A stretch of DNA of 7,435 nucleotides. Source: Coraliomargarita sp. CAG:312 (lineage in GTDB: Bacteria; Verrucomicrobiota; Verrucomicrobiia; Opitutales; Intestinicryptomonadaceae). Made by a program: the position numbers and the translations under genes. A model generated the notes under the pieces. The model was not told the DNA's origin and did no database searches. It saw only the letters and a program-made list of their open reading frames with translations. The stretch spans positions 37,674-45,108 of the forward strand of contig FR901622.1 of assembly GCA_000438015.1 (NCBI GenBank), read 5' to 3'. Shown one piece after another: positions 1-6,796 of this stretch (position 1 is the first letter of the stretch; each line of letters begins with the position of its first letter).

Positions 1-2
1 AC

Positions 3-1667
3 GTGTTAAAGTCTGTCGGCGGGAGGGCTTCGGCTAAAATCGGCGGCGAGAAAATGTCGGCCACAAAATGGATTTGGTCTCTTGCGGCAAATCCAGAGAA
101 GATTGGCTCCGCAAATATAATAAGAACCGACAATAAAGATTGGGCTTCAATGTTGAAAGCCGACGGCAGATATTTTTCATATGATGAAATTTTAAAAAAT
201 TACGACGCCCTGTATAAAGCGGCTGTTTCATCAGAAAAAACTCCGCGTTCTGATGCCGCTGGAAATATTCTAAATGCCGGCGCGCAATACTCCGCAGCGG
301 CAAATGCTTTGGCAGTCTGTTTTGACGGCTTAATCGGCGCAGAGGATTCAATCCGCTCGTGGGGTGATGCCGTCGCCGAAGCCGCAAAGGAACTCTCCGA
401 CGCCGATGAAAAAAAACGCGAGCCTGACAGCTCAAAACTTGTCAAAGCCAGCAATTATCTTTCAAGGCTCAAATATATAGCCGATTTTGAAAGCGACTAT
501 TCAAACGCCGTTTTGCGCGTGATATGCGGTTCGGACGGGTTTAAAACAATAGCCCAGACTCTGCTCCAGCGCCCTCCCGATCCGGCTTCGGTTGAAATTG
601 CAAAAGAATACGCGAAGTTGCGCGATGCGCTTGCATCAGGCAATAAACCCGCTGCAACGGAATATTTAAAGGCGCTAGTTTCGCAGTTAAAACAGCAGGG
701 CGGGGTAAACTTTTTTAAGCTGAGAGTTGAAAATTTCTTTAACCTTTTTGATCCTTTTCTTGGAGGTTTTATCCTTTACGCGCTCGCGGCACTTGCGTTT
801 TCTGCAAGCATGGCATGGCGCAAATTTTCTCCGCCATTGCGCGTTTCTGGGGCGGTATTTTTATTTTTGGCAGTTGTAGTGCATGTTTTAGCTATTATGG
901 CAAGGATGTATATACAAGGACGCCCTCCGGTCACAAATTTGTATTCCTCAATTGTTTTTACCGGAGCGGCAGCCGCGCTACTGGGATATGTGATGTACTT
1001 GAAGAAGGCAATGCCTACTCTTGCCATTTCCGCGGGATTCGCAGGGTTCGTTTCATTGCTTGTGGCTATGAATCTTCCGTACGGCGGAGATACAATGGGG
1101 CAAATGCGTGCGGTCTTGAACTCAAATTTCTGGCTTACTCTGCATGTTGTCACGATTATGATCGGATATTGCGGCGTTTTTTTGGCGGGATTTACCGCTA
1201 CTTTTAGATTGGTAGCAAATCTTTTCGAACGCGGTAGAATGCTGGAGCGTTCGGCGCAGGCGGCTCGGAGCGTTTACGCAATACTTTGTTTTGCGCTTTT
1301 ATTCTCGTTTGCCGGAACTATGCTTGGCGGAATTTGGGCGGATATGAGCTGGGGCAGGTTCTGGGGATGGGATCCTAAGGAGAACGGAGCGCTGATGATT
1401 GTTCTTTGGTGCACGGCGGCTATTCATGCAAGAATAATGGGGGTTGTTGGGGATAGAATCTTTCTGGCGCTCGCGGCTTTTGGAAATATAATAGCAGCAT
1501 GGGCGTGGTTTGGCGTCAATCTTATGGGTGTTGGGCTCCATGCATACGGATTTATCGACGGCGGCTGGTTGTGGTTCTTTATTTTTGTAATATTACAGGC
1601 GTCGGTTATTCCTTTGGCTTTTTTAAAGATATTGGTTGAAGATAAAAAAGATACTGCTATAAATTAA
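3..1667 (+). CDS. ccsA: CcsA-type cytochrome c biogenesis protein (haem export/ligation), 5' end outside the window
   Basis: Membrane protein of System II cytochrome c maturation, in which CcsA with ResB/CcsB carries haem across the membrane and attaches it to apocytochrome c. About 230 hydrophilic residues rich in Ala, Lys and Asp come first and are probably extracytoplasmic. A run of membrane segments follows from about residue 250 to the end. The haem-handling WWD motif WGRFWGWDPKEN is at residues 450-461. Conserved His candidates are H294, H381 (in LHVV), H475 (IHAR) and H513 (GLHAYGF, the usual C-terminal signature). The frame is open to the window edge, and the GTG at base 3 has no ribosome binding site and no signal peptide after it. 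The true start is therefore probably upstream, and the gene may carry a further N-terminal (ResB-like) part that cannot be seen. The C-terminal half is a confident CcsA; the N-terminal domain is not recognised. The next gene starts four bases after the stop. Confidence 0.93.
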   Translation: MLKSVGGRASAKIGGEKMSATKWIWSLAANPEKIGSANIIRTDNKDWASMLKADGRYFSYDEILKNYDALYKAAVSSEKTPRSDAAGNILNAGAQYSAAANALAVCFDGLIGAEDSIRSWGDAVAEAAKELSDADEKKREPDSSKLVKASNYLSRLKYIADFESDYSNAVLRVICGSDGFKTIAQTLLQRPPDPASVEIAKEYAKLRDALASGNKPAATEYLKALVSQLKQQGGVNFFKLRVENFFNLFDPFLGGFILYALAALAFSASMAWRKFSPPLRVSGAVFLFLAVVVHVLAIMARMYIQGRPPVTNLYSSIVFTGAAAALLGYVMYLKKAMPTLAISAGFAGFVSLLVAMNLPYGGDTMGQMRAVLNSNFWLTLHVVTIMIGYCGVFLAGFTATFRLVANLFERGRMLERSAQAARSVYAILCFALLFSFAGTMLGGIWADMSWGRFWGWDPKENGALMIVLWCTAAIHARIMGVVGDRIFLALAAFGNIIAAWAWFGVNLMGVGLHAYGFIDGGWLWFFIFVILQASVIPLAFLKILVEDKKDTAIN

Positions 1668-1671
1668 TCTC

Positions 1672-2058
1672 ATGAAAACGTTGAAATGTCTTTTGTTGTG
1701 TGTGTTTTGCGCGGCTGTTTTTGCTTGCACTACAAGCACTGCAGATATGAGTTTTGCGCTTGGAGAAAAGGGCGAATATAATACAACTCTGAGTTATTCA
1801 GCGGATAAGGCCCGCCTTACGTCGGCTACGTTAAACGCTTTGTCTGAGCGCGGATGGAATGCTTCAAAGCAGGGGGAAGTGATAAATGCCCAATTAAACC
1901 GCGGAGGCATTGACGCAAAACTCGCCATCACCGTAAGCGACGGTTCTATCAATATTAACTCAAAAGGTTCCGTTGCCAAGGGCCGTCCGATAGTGCCTTT
2001 GCGTTGGATAGATATGCTAAAGAAATCTATCGCTGCGGATTTGAGAAGAACGAAATAG
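1672..2058 (+). CDS. Small predicted lipoprotein, function unknown
   Basis: 128 residues. The N-terminus is a short basic start (MKTLK), a hydrophobic stretch, then VFAC with Cys at residue 19. This looks like a lipoprotein signal peptide, although the lipobox is imperfect (Phe at -2). The mature part is about 110 residues with alternating polar and hydrophobic positions that suggest a small alpha/beta fold: a helix near ATLNALSERGW, strands near VINAQLNRGG, AKLAITV and GSININSKGS, and a final amphipathic helix near WIDMLKKSIAADL. This resembles small envelope lipoproteins whose sequences contain a GW...I.A.L...I.I pattern, but I cannot name a family. The gene starts four bases after ccsA, so co-transcription and translational coupling are likely; no Shine-Dalgarno is visible. 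An envelope role linked to ccsA is inference from position only. Confidence 0.8.
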   Translation: MKTLKCLLLCVFCAAVFACTTSTADMSFALGEKGEYNTTLSYSADKARLTSATLNALSERGWNASKQGEVINAQLNRGGIDAKLAITVSDGSININSKGSVAKGRPIVPLRWIDMLKKSIAADLRRTK

Positions 2059-2088
2059 TTGCCGATTTTGCATGCTTCTCCCATCCAA

Positions 2089-2124
2089 GCCACGCGAGTG
2101 TTTAAGCGTGGCCGGCTGATTTTT
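2089..2124 (+). terminator. Probable intrinsic terminator of the ccsA-lipoprotein unit
   Basis: The inverted repeat GCCACGC (2089-2095) and GCGTGGC (2106-2112) forms a perfect 7-bp stem with a 10-base loop, 30 bases after the lipoprotein stop. Five T's lie at 2120-2124, but seven bases separate the stem from them, so the element is weaker than a textbook terminator. Confidence 0.42.
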
Positions 2125-2239
2125 GATTCTTTGCTGTTATGTTTTTCTGTTGAATGGGGGGACCTTCCAGCAGAAATTACAATCATTTAGGGCTGGAAGA
2201 TAAAAACCAGTCAGGTTTGTCTATTGTTTTGGATTATCC

Positions 2240-2268
2240 CTGACAGAAGGGAAATTCGGCTTTATAAT
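2240..2268 (+). promoter_or_regulatory. Near-consensus sigma-70 promoter
   Basis: CTGACA (2240-2245, five of six matches to the -35 consensus) and a perfect TATAAT (2263-2268) are separated by exactly 17 bases, which predicts transcription starting near 2275. The -35 box overlaps the right arm of the GTCAGG/CCTGAC inverted repeat (2210-2215 and 2239-2244), where a regulator could act. No large gene follows on this strand; only the 24-codon frame at 2318 does. Confidence 0.6.
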
Positions 2269-2317
2269 GGGTTTGAGGTATCTCTTACGTAGTTTCATAA
2301 GTAGGAAGGCTGTTTTT

Positions 2318-2392
2318 ATGCGCAAAGGCAATGTGAATTGGGAATTACGCCGAGAACTTGGTTTTGTCCTTGCGCAATGCGCGCAAGATTAA
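2318..2392 (+). CDS. Possible 24-residue peptide behind the orphan promoter
   Basis: ATG at 2318 and TAA at 2390-2392 encode 24 residues, starting MRKGNVNWELRRELG. AGGAAGG (2303-2309) lies 8 bases before the ATG, a clearer Shine-Dalgarno-like site than at any other gene start here, and the start lies about 43 bases after the predicted transcription start. The hairpin CTTGCGC-AATGC-GCGCAAG (2369-2387) sits over the last codons and could stop ribosomes or protect the RNA end; no T-run follows it. The peptide is basic and probably helical in its centre. It could be a leader peptide, a toxin-like small protein, a remnant of a longer gene or chance. No homologue is recognised. Confidence 0.3.
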   Translation: MRKGNVNWELRRELGFVLAQCAQD

Positions 2393-2773
2393 ATTCGTAT
2401 TAGCCAAATAGCCTGCATCTTCCCCAAAATATTTTTTTTGCGTATTACATGACCTTGTTCCCATACTTTACGCACTATGCCCATTGAGGCATTGTCTGTT
2501 TCCTCGAAGACCTTCTGGCTGAAAAAATACCGGCAGACTTTGTTCTTTACCATCAATGCTTCACGCGCTGCCGCCAAATATCCGCGGCGCCTTGCATAAA
2601 AATGCGCCTTCAGATTCTATATCTGTAGCGTTCTATATTTTTCTGCGAATTTTACTTTTTTTAATCTTACGTTGAAGCCTATATCCTATTCGGCAGAAGC
2701 GGCGCCAGACTCGACAAACATCGCCAAGGCCTGAAAGCCTGACACATAATTAAACGCGCGCCCTCCCACTCAT

Positions 2774-4081
2774 CTAACGCGACGGCATCGGAGCTGATTT
2801 CCCAGTTTTAAGGAGTTTCTTGAAGTTTCCCGCAAGGAAAAGATAGTGATCGGGAGGCAAACCTTCAGTGTCCAGCATCGGAACTCCATCTGCGCGTGGA
2901 GGATTAGGCTCCAGCTTAAAAATCGCAGTTGCTTCGTCAACCTCGTCAAACATAGCTATATAAAGGGTTTCAGCGCCCGCCTCAGCCGCCCCCGAGGCTA
3001 CATTCCAGAAAAATCTTCCCTTTGCCCGCGGGGTATGGTTGAATTTAGTTCCTTTTATATGTTCGTGCATTTTGTTATACCAAGAAAAACCAGGATAAAC
3101 AACAGGCATATAAGTTATTTTATTGGAGTCGCACCACTCTTTATCAGCTTTTACCTCCTTTACATAGTCCATTCCGCCCCGCAAAATCCTTCCGTCGTCA
3201 AGCATCTCAAGGCGCCCAACTGTCCACGGAGAAAGAACATCCACCTGCTCTTTTATAAATTTGTGAAAGTCCGGATTCTTAACGCAATCCCTGTCTAGCG
3301 TGCGCCAGTAAGTGGGAACGCCTACCATAACTGAACATCCGCCGTAAGTCTTGTCGTTTTTTAGAAAGTCGAAAAACTTCAATATGTCTGTATCCGCGGG
3401 AGAATAATGCCTGTCGTTAAATCCTATTCCCCATATGCAAACCAATGGCTTCCCATTGTGGAAAAGATAGGGAGTATTCTTGCCGCCGGTAAGATTTAAA
3501 GAATCCAATATCATTTTGAAGTCGGCAATCAAACCGTCCGCGACCTCGCCCTTTGGCATTCCGGAAACATCGTACATCAATATAATTCCCACTCCGTGCT
3601 TTTTAGCGGCTTTTAGGCAATGCTCTAAAATTTTTACGGTATGCGGACGCGCAACTGCATTTTTTGTGTAGGAATAGAAACGCTGAAGAAACGCAGCGTC
3701 GATTCCGTATTCTTTCATCCATTTAAAGTGGACATCAACAGTGCTTTCGTCGTAAGAACTGAACACGCATGCCGCAGAACCGTCTGGATTTTTAAAATTT
3801 GTCGCATATACCTTGGGATATTCTTTTGTGTAGGGCCATATATCAATGGTGCAATGAGACGTTCCGAACTCTTGCCCACGACTTCCCCAATGCCCCCAGT
3901 TTGAGCCGTTGGCGCCTGAACCGTCACCCGGGAACCGGAACCACCCTTGATATCCCGCAACAACTTTACCCTTGCAGCCGTCAAACATGGGAGAATCAGA
4001 ATGGCGAGACTCTCCTAACGACGTTAGCGACATCCCTAAAAAGCCTATAAAAACAATCGCCGAGCAAATATTTATTTTCAT
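2774..4081 (-). CDS. Secreted glycoside hydrolase, GH71/GH99-like
   Basis: Predicted exported polysaccharide-cleaving enzyme of the GH71/99-like group, often annotated as xylosidase/arabinosidase. I chose the ATG at 4081 (435 residues) over the one at 4117 because it puts a signal peptide at the very start: MKIN, then a hydrophobic stretch of about 20 residues, SLGES near the cleavage site. In this numbering, GYQGWF lies at 43-48 (the usual start of the TIM barrel in these proteins), GIDAAFLQRF at about 126-135 and GIILMYDVSG at about 165-174. Near the C-terminus FDEVDEATAI gives Glu380 and Glu383, the E-x-x-E spacing of the catalytic pair in GH99 enzymes (EWHE). GH99 members known to me cleave alpha-mannosides and GH71 members alpha-1,3-glucan; the substrate here is unknown. 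The permease gene is divergent. Only a weak AGAAAA precedes the start. Confidence 0.83.
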   Translation of the reverse strand: MKINICSAIVFIGFLGMSLTSLGESRHSDSPMFDGCKGKVVAGYQGWFRFPGDGSGANGSNWGHWGSRGQEFGTSHCTIDIWPYTKEYPKVYATNFKNPDGSAACVFSSYDESTVDVHFKWMKEYGIDAAFLQRFYSYTKNAVARPHTVKILEHCLKAAKKHGVGIILMYDVSGMPKGEVADGLIADFKMILDSLNLTGGKNTPYLFHNGKPLVCIWGIGFNDRHYSPADTDILKFFDFLKNDKTYGGCSVMVGVPTYWRTLDRDCVKNPDFHKFIKEQVDVLSPWTVGRLEMLDDGRILRGGMDYVKEVKADKEWCDSNKITYMPVVYPGFSWYNKMHEHIKGTKFNHTPRAKGRFFWNVASGAAEAGAETLYIAMFDEVDEATAIFKLEPNPPRADGVPMLDTEGLPPDHYLFLAGNFKKLLKTGKSAPMPSR

Positions 4082-4134
4082 ATTTTTTTCTTTAATTGAA
4101 TTTAAGAAATTGTCCAACAGAACAATAAATATTT

Positions 4135-4142
4135 AAACGTTT
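4135..4142. promoter_or_regulatory. AAACGTTT palindrome upstream of the glycosidase, possible operator
   Basis: Perfect 8-base palindrome centred on CG, 54 bases before the chosen glycosidase start and inside A+T-rich DNA where its promoter should lie. LacI-family operators are usually CG-centred with A/T-rich arms of this kind, and such regulators often control sugar genes. The symmetry ends after four bases each side, so the match is partial and may be chance. Confidence 0.22.
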
Positions 4143-4215
4143 TTGCAGAACACAACAGCCTAAGAAGGGCGCGCAATTCTATCGGCGCGGAAGCCGCCAA
4201 ATAAAAGATTTACTT

Positions 4216-4240
4216 AAAAAAAAAGCTCGCCATTAGGCGA
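4216..4240 (-). terminator. Strong intrinsic terminator reading along the minus strand
   Basis: On the minus strand, TCGCC (4240-4236), a TAAT loop and GGCGA (4231-4227) are followed by GC and nine T's (4224-4216). It lies 135 bases before the glycosidase start and after no minus-strand gene, since the flanking permease is on the plus strand. It therefore either ends a small RNA or antisense transcript, or acts in the glycosidase leader as an attenuator. Read on the plus strand it has only a loose T-rich tail. Confidence 0.65.
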
Positions 4241-4314
4241 TTTCAGTTTTGTCTATACCCAGAGATCCACAGCCACAATTTGCGTGAAACAAGACAATTC
4301 GCCAGATTTTCATT

Positions 4315-6147
4315 ATGCCTGAAAAAAATCTAATTTTGACGCTCGCACTTCTTTTAATTTGCATCGTCCTGTTTGTAAGCAGAAAAGTAAGGCCTGATTT
4401 CGTGGCAATTATGGCGCTAGCGGCAATATCGCTGTCGGGGGTGCTGACATTTCACGAAGCACTGGAGGGCTTCTCAGAACCCGTAATTATGATGATTGCG
4501 CTTATGTTTGTGATAAGCGAGGGCTTTTATCGCACTGGAATATCGTGCAGGGTCGGAGAATGGATTTACGCAAAGTCAGGGCACAGCGTGGCAGGCGCAA
4601 TGGTCTGGCTTATGCTCTCAGTGGCGTTGTTGGGAAGCATAATGAGCACATCCGCAATAATGGCGATATTCCTTCCAATAACTTTGAACCTTTGCCACAG
4701 GTTGAAGGTATCCCCTTCTAAACTCCTGATGCCGGTTGCGTTTGCCGGAATTATAAGCGGCATGATGACGCTTGTTGCAACAACGCCTAATATGATTATG
4801 AGCGCATTGCTCGAAAACTCGGGAAGCAAACCTTTCGGATTCTTTTCCATAACCCCGCTCGGTCTGACTGTCCTGGCAATGGGAATAGCTTATATGCTAT
4901 ATATCCACCGCTTTTTGGGAAATTCAAAAGAGCCTGAAACATCGGCAAAAGCCCGCAAAAATCTCGCCGACTACATACGCGACTACCGTCTGAAAGAGCG
5001 CGGCTGCATTCTGCGCGTGGGCGGAAAATCTCCGCTTGTGGGAAGGACGCTTAGAGAGTCAAATTTGCGCACAATACACTCTTTAAACGTCATTTGCATA
5101 GAACGCAAGAACGGCAAACGAAGCGTGCTTTTAAATCCATCTCCCGATACGAATATTATGGAAGGCGATATACTGTACGCCGATATTTCCACAAGGCGGG
5201 AACGCATCCCTTCAATATGCGCCGAATTGAAAGTGGAAACAGACAGTCTTCATGGGAAAAATCTGCTGGATAAATCCATGCAAATGGGCATGGCGGAAAT
5301 TTCCGTTCTTCCGGAATCGGAATACATAGGAAGAACTCTTTCCGAAATAAGGCTTAGGAACGAATTCGGGCTGAACGCCATAGGACTTAGGAGAAACGGG
5401 AAGCCGCTGAACGGAGAAATATCCAATGCCAAGTTAAAAGTTGGAGACCTCGTGCTGGTTGTAGGCCCGCAGAACTTAATAAAAAGACTGTTTTCTGAAG
5501 ACATAGGATTTGCCGTAATAGGCATGCCTGCGGAACTTTCGGATATGGCAAGCGCCCCTGATAAAGCGCCGTATGCGATTTTGAGCATGGGAGTAATGAT
5601 AGCGCTTATGGTGTTTAATATAGTCCCAAACGCTTTGGCTGCATTAATTGCGTGCATTATGATGGTTGGATTCAAATGTCTGAGCTTGGAATCGGCATAT
5701 AAATCTATAAGGCTGCAAACTGTAATTTTAATAGCATGCATGATGCCTTTTGCCACCGCCCTTGAAAAAAGCGGAGCGGCAAAACTTGCAGTCGATGCTC
5801 TCTTTAACATATGTGGTGGCGGCGGCCCGCACCTCGTCTTGACCGGACTTTTCGCGCTTACGATGTTCGTGGGACTCTTTATGTCGAACATAGTGACGAC
5901 AATTCTAATCGGACCCCTCGCCATAAGCACGGCAGCAGTACTCGGAGTATCGCCTACCCCTTTCGCAATGGCAGTTGCAATGGGAGCATCAACAGCATTT
6001 ATGTCTCCCCTCTCAACTTCCGTAAGCCTTATGGTATGGGAACCTGGACGCTACGGGTTCGGCGATTTCTTGCGCGTAGGACTGCCGTTCTCGATAATTG
6101 TAATGGCGGTGTGCGTGGTTATAATACCAATACTTTTCCCCTTTTAG
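4315..6147 (+). CDS. SLC13-family permease with two TrkA-C domains
   Basis: 610-residue inner-membrane transporter of the divalent anion:sodium symporter type (SLC13/DASS, ion transporter superfamily), the architecture of uncharacterised YfbS-like permeases. Residues 5-200 form the first membrane half, with repeat-tip residues near MTLVATTPNMIM (about 150-161). Two cytosolic RCK_C/TrkA-C domains follow: one at about 230-300 with SPLVGRTLRESNLR, one at about 326-396 with SEYIGRTLSEIRLR and ending KVGDLVLVVGP. Residues 420-610 form the second membrane half with MSNIVTTILIGPLA (about 522-535) and SPLSTSVSLM. Members carry sulfate, dicarboxylates or other anions; the TrkA-C domains probably sense a ligand. 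The substrate cannot be read from sequence. The ATG is the first in frame and leads straight into a membrane segment; there is no clear Shine-Dalgarno. The gene is divergent from the glycosidase. Confidence 0.9.
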   Translation: MPEKNLILTLALLLICIVLFVSRKVRPDFVAIMALAAISLSGVLTFHEALEGFSEPVIMMIALMFVISEGFYRTGISCRVGEWIYAKSGHSVAGAMVWLMLSVALLGSIMSTSAIMAIFLPITLNLCHRLKVSPSKLLMPVAFAGIISGMMTLVATTPNMIMSALLENSGSKPFGFFSITPLGLTVLAMGIAYMLYIHRFLGNSKEPETSAKARKNLADYIRDYRLKERGCILRVGGKSPLVGRTLRESNLRTIHSLNVICIERKNGKRSVLLNPSPDTNIMEGDILYADISTRRERIPSICAELKVETDSLHGKNLLDKSMQMGMAEISVLPESEYIGRTLSEIRLRNEFGLNAIGLRRNGKPLNGEISNAKLKVGDLVLVVGPQNLIKRLFSEDIGFAVIGMPAELSDMASAPDKAPYAILSMGVMIALMVFNIVPNALAALIACIMMVGFKCLSLESAYKSIRLQTVILIACMMPFATALEKSGAAKLAVDALFNICGGGGPHLVLTGLFALTMFVGLFMSNIVTTILIGPLAISTAAVLGVSPTPFAMAVAMGASTAFMSPLSTSVSLMVWEPGRYGFGDFLRVGLPFSIIVMAVCVVIIPILFPF

Positions 6148-6197
6148 CTGAAAAAAAACGCATACTCGGCAACAAAAAATACACCCCCAAGCATTCG

Positions 6198-6687
6198 CTA
6201 ATCTGAATCGGATTTCCAAGGGCGTTTGCGGGGAATCCACCTGCCAACGTTTCGCGCATAGTCAAAATATTTGCACCCATAACGCTTTGCTAGCCCCGGT
6301 TCCTCCACATAAATTATATGCGCGTTTCTAATGGCAAAATAGCAAAAAAAACCACAATAATATCAACGCGCTGCCAAAGAATACTGATTCGCCCACCAAC
6401 ATCGCGGCAAGCCCGATTTCTGCTGGATTTCTAACGTAGGCGTACATTCCAGAAGTTATTAAATCTCGTGGAGCGCCAGATTGGTCCGCACCTAATTCGC
6501 ATTTCTTTATATAAAGCCTCAAGGTTGCGGTTAATATGCTTGCGCCCGCAGAAAGAAAGCCTAGTCCAAGGTAAAACGATATTTCGTCTGGCTTTGAGAA
6601 TTTAGAAGCAGAAAATGCCAATATAAACAACGGAACCAATACGGCAGCTACAAAAGGCCTTATTGATACCGCTCCAAGATTTTTCAT
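6198..6687 (-). pseudogene. Isoprenylcysteine methyltransferase-like membrane protein, frameshifted at a homopolymer
   Basis: Small membrane protein of the ICMT/PEMT-like group, enzymes that use S-adenosylmethionine to methylate a membrane-associated substrate. The frame from the ATG at 6687 has membrane segments near residues 9-28, 38-58 and 92-113 and the conserved LITSGMYAYVRNPAEIG near 75-91. It then stops early at 6328 (119 residues). A second frame takes over after eight T's on the coding strand (A's at 6344-6351 on the plus strand) and encodes the missing conserved end: EEPGLAKRYG, then YFDYARNVGRWIPR, stopping with TAG at 6198-6200. EEP...FG..Y..Y...V.RW.P is the family's C-terminal signature. 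Seven T's instead of eight would give one 162-residue protein of normal length. Cause unknown: sequencing or assembly error, recent mutation, or phase variation. Substrate unknown. Confidence 0.82.
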
Positions 6688-6796
6688 GTTTTTTTATATC
6701 GTAAATAAAGGCCGTTCCTTTAATGCCAAAGCCTGCGTACTCAAGCTCTAAAAATGCTTGAAATTCGGCGGCAGTTATAAAAAATATCCCAAATTT

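Larger units (their letters stand above)
2059..2773. other. 715-base stretch without a convincing large gene
   Basis: Apart from the terminator-like hairpin, promoter and mini-ORF listed separately, it contains these inverted repeats: CTTCCAGC/GCTGGAAG (2164-2171 and 2192-2199), GTCAGG/CCTGAC (2210-2215 and 2239-2244), CTTGCGC/GCGCAAG (2369-2375 and 2381-2387), GGCGC/GCGCC (2586-2590 and 2604-2608) and CAGAT/ATCTG (2611-2615 and 2621-2625). On the minus strand one frame runs open from about 2610 down to 2389, coding for about 73 mostly basic residues. Its start codon would be a TTG at 2577 (62 residues). Above it the same frame continues toward the glycosidase but is broken by two TAG stops. 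I do not recognise the product. It could be a decayed gene or chance. No tRNA, rRNA or insertion-sequence ends were seen. Confidence 0.5.

Noticed and set aside
2059..2773. Insertion sequence, CRISPR array or tRNA in the gene-poor stretch
   Set aside because: There are no repeated units, no terminal inverted repeats with target duplication, no transposase motifs and no cloverleaf.
2774..2776. TAG read as an amino acid, to join the glycosidase to downstream frames
   Set aside because: TAG is the natural stop of the lipoprotein, glycosidase, permease and helical-protein genes, so recoding is not supported.
2846..3298. 150-codon plus-strand frame inside the glycosidase
   Set aside because: It is antisense to the conserved C-terminal half of the glycosidase and has no ribosome binding site or domain.
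4082..4117. Upstream ATG at 4117 as the glycosidase start
   Set aside because: It would put 12 polar residues before the signal peptide; the ATG at 4081 gives a normal one.
5250..5930. 226-codon open frame on the minus strand inside the permease gene
   Set aside because: It lies wholly antisense to a clear membrane transporter with recognisable motifs, and its own product shows no domain; it is a shadow of the permease codon usage.
6148..6197. Bidirectional terminator between the permease and the methyltransferase
   Set aside because: A- and T-runs are present but I could not find a stable stem next to either of them.
6013..6240. 75-codon minus-strand frame across the end of the permease gene
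   Set aside because: It overlaps both the permease 3' end and the shifted C-terminus of the methyltransferase in a different frame, with no recognisable content.
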